Positions 7,282-14,007 of a DNA stretch of 19,285 nucleotides are shown here, one piece after another. The number at the start of each line of letters is the position of its first letter. The stretch's first letter is position 1. The stretch covers positions 1-19,285 of the forward strand of contig CALAQT010000456.1 of the NCBI GenBank assembly GCA_937888775.1, in the 5' to 3' direction. Both the position numbers and the translations under genes were made by a program. Origin of the DNA: an uncultured Actinomycetes bacterium (GTDB taxonomy: Bacteria; Actinomycetota; Thermoleophilia; Solirubrobacterales; Solirubrobacteraceae). Under the pieces are notes generated by a model that was not told where the DNA came from, ran no database searches, and worked only from the letters and a program-made list of their open reading frames with translations.

Positions 7282-8591
7282 CCGATCTGCGTGCCGATGG
7301 AAGCGCGGCGCTGGAATGGGCCGCGCGATATCTGGAGCGGGTGGGGGAACTGCCGGTGCTCGCCCAGGTCAAGCCGGGCGAGATCCGCGCCGCGCTGCCC
7401 CAATCGGCGCCCGAGCATCCCGAGCCGTTCTCCGCCGTGCTCGCGGACCTCGACCGGGTGCTGCTGCCCGGCGTGACGCACTGGCAGCACCCGCGCTACT
7501 TCGCCTACTTCGCCACCAGCGCCACGGAGGCGGGGATCCTGGCCGAGATGCTGGCGGCGACCTTGAACTCGATCGCGATCCTTTGGCGGACCGCGCCGGC
7601 CGCCACCGAGTTGGAGGGCGTTGTCCTGGACTGGGTCGCGGAGCTGCTGGGGCTACCGGCGGACTGGCACGGGCATATCGAAGACACCGCCTCGATCTCG
7701 ACGTTGACAGCGATCATTGCCGCCCGGCAGGCAACCGGGCGCGATCTGATCGTCTGCTCCGAGCAGGCGCACTCGGCAGCCGACAAGGCCGCGCGGATGC
7801 TGGGGATGAGGTTGCGCAAGGTCGCCTGCGACAAGGCGTTCCGGATCGACCCCCTCTCGCTGGGAGATCTGGGCGAGGCCGCGGTGGTGGTGGCCACGGT
7901 CGGCACGACCGCGTCGACATCGGTCGACCCGATCCCGGCGATCGCCGACGCCTGCGAGCGCGCGGGAACGTGGCTGCACGTGGATGCCGCCTACGCCGGA
8001 TCGGCGATGGTCTGTCCCGAGTTCCGCTGGGCGTTTGCCGGCGTGCAGCGCGCCGACTCGCTGGTCGTCAACGCGCACAAGTGGATGCTCACCCCGATGG
8101 ACTGCTCGCTGCTGTGGACGAGCCGACCGGCCGACCTGCGCGCCGCGTTCAGCCTGATCCCCGAGTTCCTGCGCACTCCCGACGCCGAGGACGCGCTGTC
8201 ATTGAGCGAGTACGGGCCGGCGCTCGGCCGCCGCTTCCGGGCGCTGAAGCTATGGGCGGTGCTGCGCTGCCACGGCCGCAGCGGACTTCAGGAGCACATC
8301 CGCAGCGGCGTGCACCTGGCCGCCCGGTTCGAGCGCTGGGTGGAGCAGGCGCCCGGCTGGGAGCTGTGCGCGCCGCGGCTGTTCTCGACGGTGTGCTTCC
8401 GGCTGGAGGGTGACGACGAGCGCAACCGCGCGCTGCTGGAGCGCGTCAACGCCTCCGGGGAGATCTTCATCTCCCACGCGGTGCTGGCCGGGCGCTACGT
8501 GCTGCGCCTGGCGATCGGCAACATCAGCACCACCGAGGCGGACGTCGTCCGCGCCTGGGACGTCCTACAACGAGAAGCGACGGCAGTCTGA
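7278..8591 (+). CDS. PLP-dependent group II decarboxylase (aromatic-L-amino-acid decarboxylase family)
   Basis: About 437 residues, fold-type I PLP enzyme of the DDC/glutamate-decarboxylase family. It shows HPRYFAYFAT, SEQAHSAADKAARMLG with the ring-stacking His165, VATVGTTASTSVDPI, HVDAAYAGSAM with the pyridine-contacting Asp236, and NAHKWML with the Schiff-base Lys268. The C-terminal domain has ALKLWAVLRCHG and ISHAVLAGRYVLRLAIGN. Length and motifs match bacterial aromatic amino acid decarboxylases, but tryptophan, tyrosine, phenylalanine and aspartate-type substrates cannot be separated. The start is uncertain: TTG 7278 overlaps the preceding stop as TTGA and begins at the conserved TDLRADG. 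ATG 7218 would need a 64-bp overlap and adds non-conserved sequence. It is the last gene of the + strand run and ends before two hairpins. Confidence 0.85.
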   Translation: MTDLRADGSAALEWAARYLERVGELPVLAQVKPGEIRAALPQSAPEHPEPFSAVLADLDRVLLPGVTHWQHPRYFAYFATSATEAGILAEMLAATLNSIAILWRTAPAATELEGVVLDWVAELLGLPADWHGHIEDTASISTLTAIIAARQATGRDLIVCSEQAHSAADKAARMLGMRLRKVACDKAFRIDPLSLGDLGEAAVVVATVGTTASTSVDPIPAIADACERAGTWLHVDAAYAGSAMVCPEFRWAFAGVQRADSLVVNAHKWMLTPMDCSLLWTSRPADLRAAFSLIPEFLRTPDAEDALSLSEYGPALGRRFRALKLWAVLRCHGRSGLQEHIRSGVHLAARFERWVEQAPGWELCAPRLFSTVCFRLEGDDERNRALLERVNASGEIFISHAVLAGRYVLRLAIGNISTTEADVVRAWDVLQREATAV

Positions 8592-8600
8592 GCTACGCCC

Positions 8601-8627
8601 GGGGCATTTGGCTCTGCCAGATGCCCC
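8601..8627. terminator. Hairpin after the decarboxylase gene
   Basis: GGGGCATTTGGC (8601-8612), loop TCT, GCCAGATGCCCC (8616-8627). This is a 12-bp stem, complete if one G-U wobble is allowed. It starts 9 nt after the decarboxylase stop at 8591. There is no U-tract, so if it terminates transcription it does so as a U-less hairpin, which is common in high-GC actinobacteria. Confidence 0.6.
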
Positions 8628-8628
8628 A

Positions 8629-8656
8629 AGGGAATTCGCCGCCAGCCAAATTCCCC
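8629..8656. terminator. Second hairpin, at the end of the acyl-CoA dehydrogenase gene
   Basis: GGGAATT (8630-8636) pairs with AATTCCC (8649-8655) around a 12-nt GC-rich loop. It touches the TAG (complement of 8656-8658) that ends the convergent minus-strand dehydrogenase. Together with the neighbouring hairpin it probably forms a two-way terminator in the 64-bp convergent gap. There is no T-run on either side. Confidence 0.5.
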
Positions 8657-9891
8657 TATTTGAGTTCGGCGGAGGTCTTGCCCAGCAGTGCGCGGGCGAT
8701 GATCAGCAGTTGGATCTGCTGGGTGCCCTCGAACAGGTCAAGGATCTTTGCGTCCCGGGCCCATTTCTCCAGCAGCTCGCCCTCGGCGTAGCCGGTGGCA
8801 CCGCACAGCGCCACGCAGCGCAGGGCCACGTCGGTGCCGGTGCGTCCCGCCTTGGCCTTGGCCATCGAGGCCTGAAGCGAGTTGGGCTTGCCGTTGTCGG
8901 CCATCCAGGCCGCCTGCATCGTCAGCAGCCGGGCGGCCTCCCAGTCGGCCTCCATCGCGATGAAATCGGCCGCGGCGGCGCTCTGAACCCACCCCGCGCG
9001 GTCGTAGTCGATCTCGATCCCGGCCGCCTCCAGATGCTCGCGGGTCAGCTCCAGGCACGCGCGGGCCACCCCGATCGCCATCCCGGCCACCAGCGGCCGG
9101 GTGTTGTCGAAGGTCTGCATAACGCCGGCGAAACCCCGTTTGCCTTCGATCTCCGGGGCGCCCAGCAGGTTCCCCTTGGGCACGCGGCAGTCCTCCAGCC
9201 GGAATGCGGCGGTGTCCGACGCGCGGATCCCGAGCTTGTGCTCGAGGCGGTCGAGATGCAGGCCGGGATTGTCGCGTTCGACAACGAACGACTTGATCGC
9301 GCCGCGTCCCTGCTTGCGGTCGAGCGTGGCCCAGACGACGATCAGCTCGGCGCGGTCGCCGGAGGTGACGTAGATCTTCTCGCCGTTGAGCACGTACTCG
9401 TCGCCGTCGAGCTGCGCCGTGGTGCGAATCGCTGCGGAGTCAGAGCCCGCCTCGGGCTCGGTGATCGCCATCGCAGCCCACCTGCCGCCAAAGCGCTTGA
9501 GCTGGTCCTCGTCGGCGACGGCGGCGATCGCCGCCTGGCCGAGGCCCTGACGAGGCATCGTCAGCAGCAGTCCGACATCGCCCCAGCACAGCTCGATCAG
9601 GCCCAGCAGGCTGGCCATGTTGCTCCCGTTGCGATTGCCGGGCTCACCAGCGGAGGAGCTCCCGTTACCGGCACCACCACCGCTTCCGCCGACACCGCCC
9701 GCGCCCGCCCCGCCCAGGGCGCCGCCCTCGTTCATGCCGTCGATCACGGCGGCGAGCATGTCGAGCTCCTTGGGGTGGGCGTGCTCGGCCTGGTCGTACT
9801 TGCGGGAGATCGGCCGGAAGACCTCGCGGGCGACCTGATGGGCCTGGCCGATGAGGAAGTTGAACTTCTTGGGAACCTCGAGGTTGATCAT
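8656..9891 (-). CDS. Acyl-CoA dehydrogenase, downstream gene of a pair
   Basis: A 411-residue FAD-dependent acyl-CoA dehydrogenase (FadE type) that oxidises an acyl-CoA to the trans-2-enoyl-CoA. After an N-terminal helical part it has AMAITEPEAGSDSAAIRTTA, LNGEKIYVTSGDRA, KLGIRASDTAAFRLEDCRVP and GYAEGELLEKWARDAKILDLFEGTQQIQ, with Glu388 in the usual catalytic-base motif. A Gly/Ser/Asn-rich stretch sits at residues about 55-91, before SNMASLLGLIEL. The start is ATG 9891, which shares one base with the stop of the upstream dehydrogenase (TGATG); the longer open frame upstream is only the shadow of that gene. The conserved base and intact FAD-side motifs suggest it is the catalytic subunit if the two form a heteromer. 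Confidence 0.9.
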   Translation of the reverse strand: MINLEVPKKFNFLIGQAHQVAREVFRPISRKYDQAEHAHPKELDMLAAVIDGMNEGGALGGAGAGGVGGSGGGAGNGSSSAGEPGNRNGSNMASLLGLIELCWGDVGLLLTMPRQGLGQAAIAAVADEDQLKRFGGRWAAMAITEPEAGSDSAAIRTTAQLDGDEYVLNGEKIYVTSGDRAELIVVWATLDRKQGRGAIKSFVVERDNPGLHLDRLEHKLGIRASDTAAFRLEDCRVPKGNLLGAPEIEGKRGFAGVMQTFDNTRPLVAGMAIGVARACLELTREHLEAAGIEIDYDRAGWVQSAAAADFIAMEADWEAARLLTMQAAWMADNGKPNSLQASMAKAKAGRTGTDVALRCVALCGATGYAEGELLEKWARDAKILDLFEGTQQIQLLIIARALLGKTSAELK

Positions 9892-11219
9892 CAGACCAGC
9901 AGCGCGCCTTCCATAACTCCCGCCGCACGTAGATCCCGGTACCAGCGCTCGACCGGATGCTCCTTGACGTAGCCGTGGCCGCCGAGCAGCTGCACGCCCT
10001 GAGAGCCGATCGTCATGCCGTGCTCTGCGCACAGCCGCCGGGCGAGCGCCACCTCCCGCGAAAAGGTCTGGTCGCCGTCGACCCGGGCCGCCGCGCGGTA
10101 GGTGGCCAGCCGCATCCCCTCGAGCTCGATCGCGATGTCGGCGACGGCGAAGGCCACCGCCTGGCGGTTGGAGATCGACTCGCCGAACGCGGTGCGGTCC
10201 TTGACGTAGGGGATCACGTAGTCGAGCACCGCCTGCGCGGCGCCGACCGCCAGAGCGCACCAGCCGAGGCGAGCGAGTGCGACGCACTCGGCGAAAACGC
10301 CGCGCCCACCCCCTCCCAGGAGCGCGGCCGCGGGCAATTGGGCATCTTCGAAGATCAACCTGCCGGTCGCGGCCGCTCGCAGCCCCATCGCCGGCTCGGG
10401 CTCGACCGAGATCCCGCGCGTCTTTGACTCGACCAGGAACAGGGCCGGCCCCTGGCCATTGAGCTCGGCGGCCACCACGAACAGCTCGCCCTCGGCGGCG
10501 CGTGGAACCAGCGCCTTGACGCCGTTGAGGAGATAGCCGCCGTTGGCCGGGCGAGCCGTCGTTTGCAGCACGAACGGATCGAACAGCGGCTGGGGCTCGA
10601 TCACCGCCAGCGCGCCCGCGGGCACGTTCTCCCCGACGAACTCGGGCAGGTAGGTGGCCTGCTGCTCGGCATCCCCCCACAGGCTGAGCGCGGTGGAGAC
10701 CGCGGCCGGCGCCAGGCAGGCCAGCGCGATCCCCAGGTCACCCTGGGCCAGCGACTCGCTCATCAGCACCGAAGTGACCGCCGAGCGCTGCTCCACGGCA
10801 CCGCCCAAGGCCTCGGGCACGCCGATCATCGTCAGGCCCAGCTCGCTGGATTGGGCCAGCAGCTCGGCGGGGGTTGCGCATTGATCATCGGCGGCGGGCG
10901 CGGCGGGGCGCAGCTGCGCCAGCGCGAACTCCCGCACCGACTCGCATAACATCTGCTGCTCGTCGTCGGGGGTCAGGTCGAACAGGTCGCTACGGCGGGC
11001 CTTGGGCTGACGGGCGGGACGCGACAGGCGCTGGGCGGCCGTGAACGACCGTCCGGCCGTGGCGGCGGTGCGCATCGTCGTCTTGGAGGCGCCGTGAAGC
11101 AGGCGCTCGGCGGGTAGTCGGAGGCCGAAGCGATCGATCGCCGTCGATCCTGCCAGCCGGTTCAGCGCCCGCAGGCCGATGGCCATACTCCGCTCGGCGA
11201 GGTTTGGCGGTGTCGACAT
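9891..11219 (-). CDS. Acyl-CoA dehydrogenase, upstream gene of a pair
   Basis: A 442-residue acyl-CoA dehydrogenase family protein. Residues 1-75 are a basic, weakly conserved extension. The dehydrogenase fold begins at about DLFDLTPDDEQQMLCESVREF (78-98), followed by LGLTMIGVPEALGG, VPAGALAVIEPQPLFDPF in place of the usual ITEPxAGSD, YLLNGVKALVPRA, VKDRTAFGESISNRQAVAF and VQLLGGHGYVKEHPVERWYRDLRAAGVMEG with Glu437. The TEPxAGSD-type FAD/substrate motif is replaced, so this partner may be catalytically weak and act in a heteromeric FadE-like complex with the downstream gene; that is an inference from related actinobacterial pairs. ATG 11219 has no Shine-Dalgarno, but lies 9 nt from a good -10 element, which fits leaderless translation. 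Confidence 0.85.
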   Translation of the reverse strand: MSTPPNLAERSMAIGLRALNRLAGSTAIDRFGLRLPAERLLHGASKTTMRTAATAGRSFTAAQRLSRPARQPKARRSDLFDLTPDDEQQMLCESVREFALAQLRPAAPAADDQCATPAELLAQSSELGLTMIGVPEALGGAVEQRSAVTSVLMSESLAQGDLGIALACLAPAAVSTALSLWGDAEQQATYLPEFVGENVPAGALAVIEPQPLFDPFVLQTTARPANGGYLLNGVKALVPRAAEGELFVVAAELNGQGPALFLVESKTRGISVEPEPAMGLRAAATGRLIFEDAQLPAAALLGGGGRGVFAECVALARLGWCALAVGAAQAVLDYVIPYVKDRTAFGESISNRQAVAFAVADIAIELEGMRLATYRAAARVDGDQTFSREVALARRLCAEHGMTIGSQGVQLLGGHGYVKEHPVERWYRDLRAAGVMEGALLV

Positions 11220-11228
11220 CGCCGGGGC

Positions 11229-11256
11229 AGGATATCACTATTTGTTGTGACGTCAA
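11229..11256 (-). promoter_or_regulatory. Probable leaderless promoter of the acyl-CoA dehydrogenase pair with a TGACGTCA palindrome
   Basis: On the minus strand, TTGACG (complement of 11251-11256) and TATCCT (complement of 11229-11234) are separated by 16 nt, a good sigma-70-like pair. Only 9 nt separate TATCCT from ATG 11219, so transcription should begin within about 3 nt of the start codon. The -35 overlaps the 8-bp palindrome TGACGTCA (11248-11255). A second ACGTCAA lies 22 bp further (11250-11256 and 11272-11278), as expected for a repressor site two helical turns apart. Confidence 0.5.
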
Positions 11257-11343
11257 TCCATGTAATGCTGAACGTCAACGTGTATCTGAGCTTTTGCGGG
11301 CGCTCTTATGCAGTTCTTACGAGCCGCTCGTCATGCTGGGTCG

Positions 11344-12000
11344 ATGCGCGTGTTGATCGCCGAGGATGAGCTGCGCCTGGCGGACGCGATCGCGCGCGGC
11401 TTGCGGCGGCAGGGAATGGCCGTCGACCTGGCGCCCGACGGCGAGCAGGCGCTGATCAAGGCGCGCGTGGTGCGCTACGACGTCCTGGTGCTGGATCGCG
11501 ACCTCCCGGGCGTCCACGGCGACGACGTCTGCCGCACCGTGCGCGGTGAGCGCCCGGAGACCGGCATCCTGATGCTGACGGCGGCCGGGAACCTCGAGGA
11601 CGTCGTCGAAGGGCTGTCGCTCGGGGCCGACGACTATCTGGCCAAGCCGTTCCGGTTCGCCGAGCTGGTGGCCCGCATCCAAGCGCTGGCGCGCCGCTCG
11701 ACGCCGAGCCGGCCGCCGCTGCTGCACCACGGTGACCTGGAGCTCGATCCGGCGCGCCGGCGGCTGACCCGCGCCGGCACACAGATCGATCTGGCGCGTA
11801 AGGAGTTCGCCGTGCTGGAGGCGCTGATGGAGGCGGAGGGGGCCACGGTGTCGGCCGAACAGCTGCTGGAGCGCGTCTGGGACGAGCACACCGATCCGTT
11901 CACCAACGTGGTCCGGATGACGATCATGACCCTGCGACGCAAGCTCGGCGAGCCCGCCGTCGTGGAGACCGTGATCGGAGTCGGCTACCGGATGGCCTGA
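11344..12000 (+). CDS. OmpR/PhoB-family response regulator
   Basis: A 218-residue two-component response regulator. The receiver domain (1 to about 115) has the acidic pocket Glu7/Asp8, phospho-acceptor Asp51 in VLVLDRDLPG, Thr79 and Lys101 in YLAKPF. The winged-helix DNA-binding domain (about 125-218) has LDLARKEFAVLEALM, ERVWDEHTDPFTNVVRMTIMTLRRKLG and a final ETVIGVGYRM, all typical of OmpR/PhoB. ATG 11344 opens the conserved MRVLIAEDE; an in-frame ATG at 11308 would add 12 unrelated residues. The stop overlaps the kinase start (TGATG at 11998-12002), so the two are co-translated. It probably acts on the repeats at 13273-13348 and the export genes behind them. Confidence 0.95.
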   Translation: MRVLIAEDELRLADAIARGLRRQGMAVDLAPDGEQALIKARVVRYDVLVLDRDLPGVHGDDVCRTVRGERPETGILMLTAAGNLEDVVEGLSLGADDYLAKPFRFAELVARIQALARRSTPSRPPLLHHGDLELDPARRRLTRAGTQIDLARKEFAVLEALMEAEGATVSAEQLLERVWDEHTDPFTNVVRMTIMTLRRKLGEPAVVETVIGVGYRMA

Positions 12001-13271
12001 TGGCAGCCGATCGGCCGAGGTGGCGGGGGCTCCGAGCGCGACGTCTGCACGGCGACGGTCCCGCCCCGAAGATCAGCATTCGCCTGACCGCCCTCTATGG
12101 GCTGGTGTTCCTGGTCACGGGCGCGGTGCTGCTGACGATCGGCTACCTGCTGGTCCGCAACAACATCCGCGCCCATCATCCGTTCCGCAACGAGCTACGC
12201 CGCTTCGGAATCTCGCCAACGTTACGGCCGCCGTTCGCGTATCCGTTCGACTCGGCGGAGGCCAAGCTTGCGGGGGCCGTCCAGCAGCAACTCATCAGCG
12301 ACACACTGCACCGGCTGCTGATCGAGTACGTGGTCGCGCTGGGGGTGATGACGATGATTGCGGTCTGCACGGGCTGGCTACTGGCCGACCGCGCCCTGCG
12401 CCCGCTGCGCCATATCACCGCCACGGCGCGCCGCGTTTCCGGCGAGAACCTCGGTGAGCGGATCGCCCTCGAGGGTCCGGCCGACGAGCTCAAGGAGCTT
12501 GCCGACACCTTCGACGGGATGCTCGCGCGCCTGGACGGCGCGTTTGCCAGCCAGCGCCACTTCGTCGCCAACGCCTCGCACGAGTTGCGCACGCCGCTGG
12601 CGATCATCCGTACCGAAGTCGACGTTGCGCTGGCTGACCCGGAGGCGGGCGTGCCGGAGCTGCGGGAGATGGGCGAGGCCGTGCGAGACACCGTGGATCG
12701 GTGCGAGCGCCTGATCTCCAGCTTGCTGCTGCTGGCGCGCAGCGAGGCTTCGGTCGGACCTGAGGAGCCCGTCGACCTGGCGGCGCTGGCGGGCGACTGC
12801 ATCACCGACCTGCGGGCGCGCGCACACGAGAAGGGGGTGGAGGTAAAGGACGATCTGCACCCAGCGTGGACTCAGGGAGAGCCCGGCCTGCTGGAGCGGA
12901 TGATCGCCAACCTGCTCGACAACGGGATCCGCCACAACGAGCAGGGCGGCTACCTGGAGGTCAGCACTCGAGTGCGCGACGGGCGCGTGGAGCTACGGGT
13001 CGCCAACGGCGGCCCCAGGATCGACCCCGGCGAGGCCGCGCGCCTGACCGAGCCCTTCCAGCGCCTGGACCGCTCTGTGGCGGGATTCGGTCTCGGGCTC
13101 CCGATCGTGAGCTCGGTCGCCAAGGCGCACGACGGCAGCGCCAGCGTCGTCGCACCGCCGTCCGGGGGTCTGGAGGTAACGGTCTCTCTTCCGGCCCTGC
13201 CCACGGCGACGAATTCCGTCCACGCGAATGTTTTCGTTTCGAGAAGGCCCGGCGCGCTTACAAAGAGCTGA
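12000..13271 (+). CDS. Membrane sensor histidine kinase
   Basis: A 423-residue transmembrane histidine kinase paired with the preceding regulator. The order is a cytoplasmic N-tail, TM1 at about 27-52, a short extracytoplasmic loop of about 55 residues (53-108), TM2 at about 109-128, HAMP at about 129-182, an H-box with His194 (SHELRTPL), an N-box with Asn308 (NLLDNGIRHN) and a G-box at 362-366 (GFGLG). The sensor loop is small and has no recognised domain, so the signal may be sensed in or near the membrane, as in CutS/BaeS-like or antibiotic-sensing kinases. ATG 12000 shares one base with the regulator stop. The gene ends immediately before the first phased repeat. Confidence 0.93.
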   Translation: MAADRPRWRGLRARRLHGDGPAPKISIRLTALYGLVFLVTGAVLLTIGYLLVRNNIRAHHPFRNELRRFGISPTLRPPFAYPFDSAEAKLAGAVQQQLISDTLHRLLIEYVVALGVMTMIAVCTGWLLADRALRPLRHITATARRVSGENLGERIALEGPADELKELADTFDGMLARLDGAFASQRHFVANASHELRTPLAIIRTEVDVALADPEAGVPELREMGEAVRDTVDRCERLISSLLLLARSEASVGPEEPVDLAALAGDCITDLRARAHEKGVEVKDDLHPAWTQGEPGLLERMIANLLDNGIRHNEQGGYLEVSTRVRDGRVELRVANGGPRIDPGEAARLTEPFQRLDRSVAGFGLGLPIVSSVAKAHDGSASVVAPPSGGLEVTVSLPALPTATNSVHANVFVSRRPGALTKS

Positions 13272-13272
13272 C

Positions 13273-13348
13273 GTTTTCGGCGCTACAACGTTCCTTACTG
13301 CTGTCTTCGGCCCTGCAAACCATTCGTATGGGTTTTCGGCGCTACAAC
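13273..13348 (+). promoter_or_regulatory. Three phased direct repeats upstream of the lipoprotein/export operon
   Basis: GTTTTCGGCGCTACAAC is perfect at 13273-13289 and again at 13332-13348. A degenerate copy (GTCTTCGGCCCTGCAAAC) lies midway at 13303-13320. The TTCGGC cores begin at 13276, 13306 and 13335, so they are 30 and 29 bp apart, about three DNA turns. All lie in the 115-bp non-coding gap between the kinase stop (13271) and the lipoprotein start (13387). Spaced direct repeats on one face are typical of OmpR-family response-regulator binding, and the adjacent regulator is the obvious candidate. No clear -35/-10 pair was found; TACAAC within the repeats could serve as a -10. Confidence 0.6.
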
Positions 13349-13386
13349 CTGCCTCACCGCCCATCCTGTTAGGGAGTCGATTCTTG

Positions 13387-14007
13387 ATGCCATCCGTATT
13401 CATGTCCTGCCTGCGACGTCGTGTGCTCGCACCCTGTGCGCTCGCGGTCGTAGGTGCGGTCGCGCTGAGCGCATGTGGATCCTCAGCCACCACTAGCACG
13501 AGCGCCAGCGCCGCCGCGGGGGGTGGAGTGGCTTCGAGCTCGACGGGCTCGTCGAGCGCGACCTATCAAGCCCGCCTGAACTACGCGAAGTGCATGCGCG
13601 CCCACAGGGTGAACGTGCCCGACCCGTCCGCCAACGGTGGACCGGCGGGCGGTGCCGGCGGTGGCGGCGGCTTCCGCGCCCTGCGCAGCAGCCCGAACTT
13701 CGCGTCGGCCAGCACGGCGTGCGCGAAATATCGCTCCAAGGCGTTCGGCTTCGCCAACATCACCCCGGCGCAGCGCGCTGCGGCCCAGCAGGAACTGGTC
13801 AAGTTCGCCGAGTGCATGCGCTCGCACAACATCGACATCCCGGATCCGAGCACGACCAGCGGCGGCGGCTTTGGGATCTTCCGCTCGATCCCGTCCAGCC
13901 AGCGCAACAGCCCCGCCTTCCAGACTGTGCTCAAGGGCTGCTCGAGCTCGCTGCCCAGATTCGGGCGGGGCGGCCCTGGCGGTGGCGGAGGTACACCGGG
14001 TGCTTAG
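13387..14007 (+). CDS. Lipoprotein with duplicated CMRxH-PDP module
   Basis: A 206-residue predicted lipoprotein. A basic start and a hydrophobic segment end in the lipobox LSAC with Cys30, followed by a Ser/Thr/Ala/Gly linker (31-60). The mature part is two related modules: YAKCMRAHRVNVPDPS (Cys69, His73) with a later Cys112, and FAECMRSHNIDIPDPS (Cys143, His147) with a later Cys185. The C-terminus is Gly-rich. Similar actinobacterial lipoproteins are common beside MacAB-like exporters, but I know no proven role. The repeated Cys/Met/His set could hold disulfides or bind a metal. ATG 13387 is chosen for AGGGAG at 13371-13376, 10 nt upstream; a second ATG at 13402 is possible. Its 3' end overlaps the likely start of the adaptor gene. 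Confidence 0.85.
   Translation: MPSVFMSCLRRRVLAPCALAVVGAVALSACGSSATTSTSASAAAGGGVASSSTGSSSATYQARLNYAKCMRAHRVNVPDPSANGGPAGGAGGGGGFRALRSSPNFASASTACAKYRSKAFGFANITPAQRAAAQQELVKFAECMRSHNIDIPDPSTTSGGGFGIFRSIPSSQRNSPAFQTVLKGCSSSLPRFGRGGPGGGGGTPGA

Noticed and set aside
339..9680. Shared EPGN-type residues in the GDPD repeat and the dehydrogenase insert as a common mobile element
   Set aside because: Only about 11 bp in common, within what GC-rich codon bias can give by chance.
8410..9972. 520-codon plus-strand frame across the acyl-CoA dehydrogenase gene
   Set aside because: Antisense shadow; GC-rich third-position bias leaves the opposite strand open.
9892..10680. N-terminal extension of the downstream acyl-CoA dehydrogenase frame
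   Set aside because: It is an out-of-frame reading of the upstream dehydrogenase; the protein begins at MINLEVPKKF with a TGATG overlap.
13273..13348. CRISPR array
   Set aside because: Only three copies, one degenerate, repeats of 17 bp with 12-14 bp between them, and no cas genes; a regulator site fits better.
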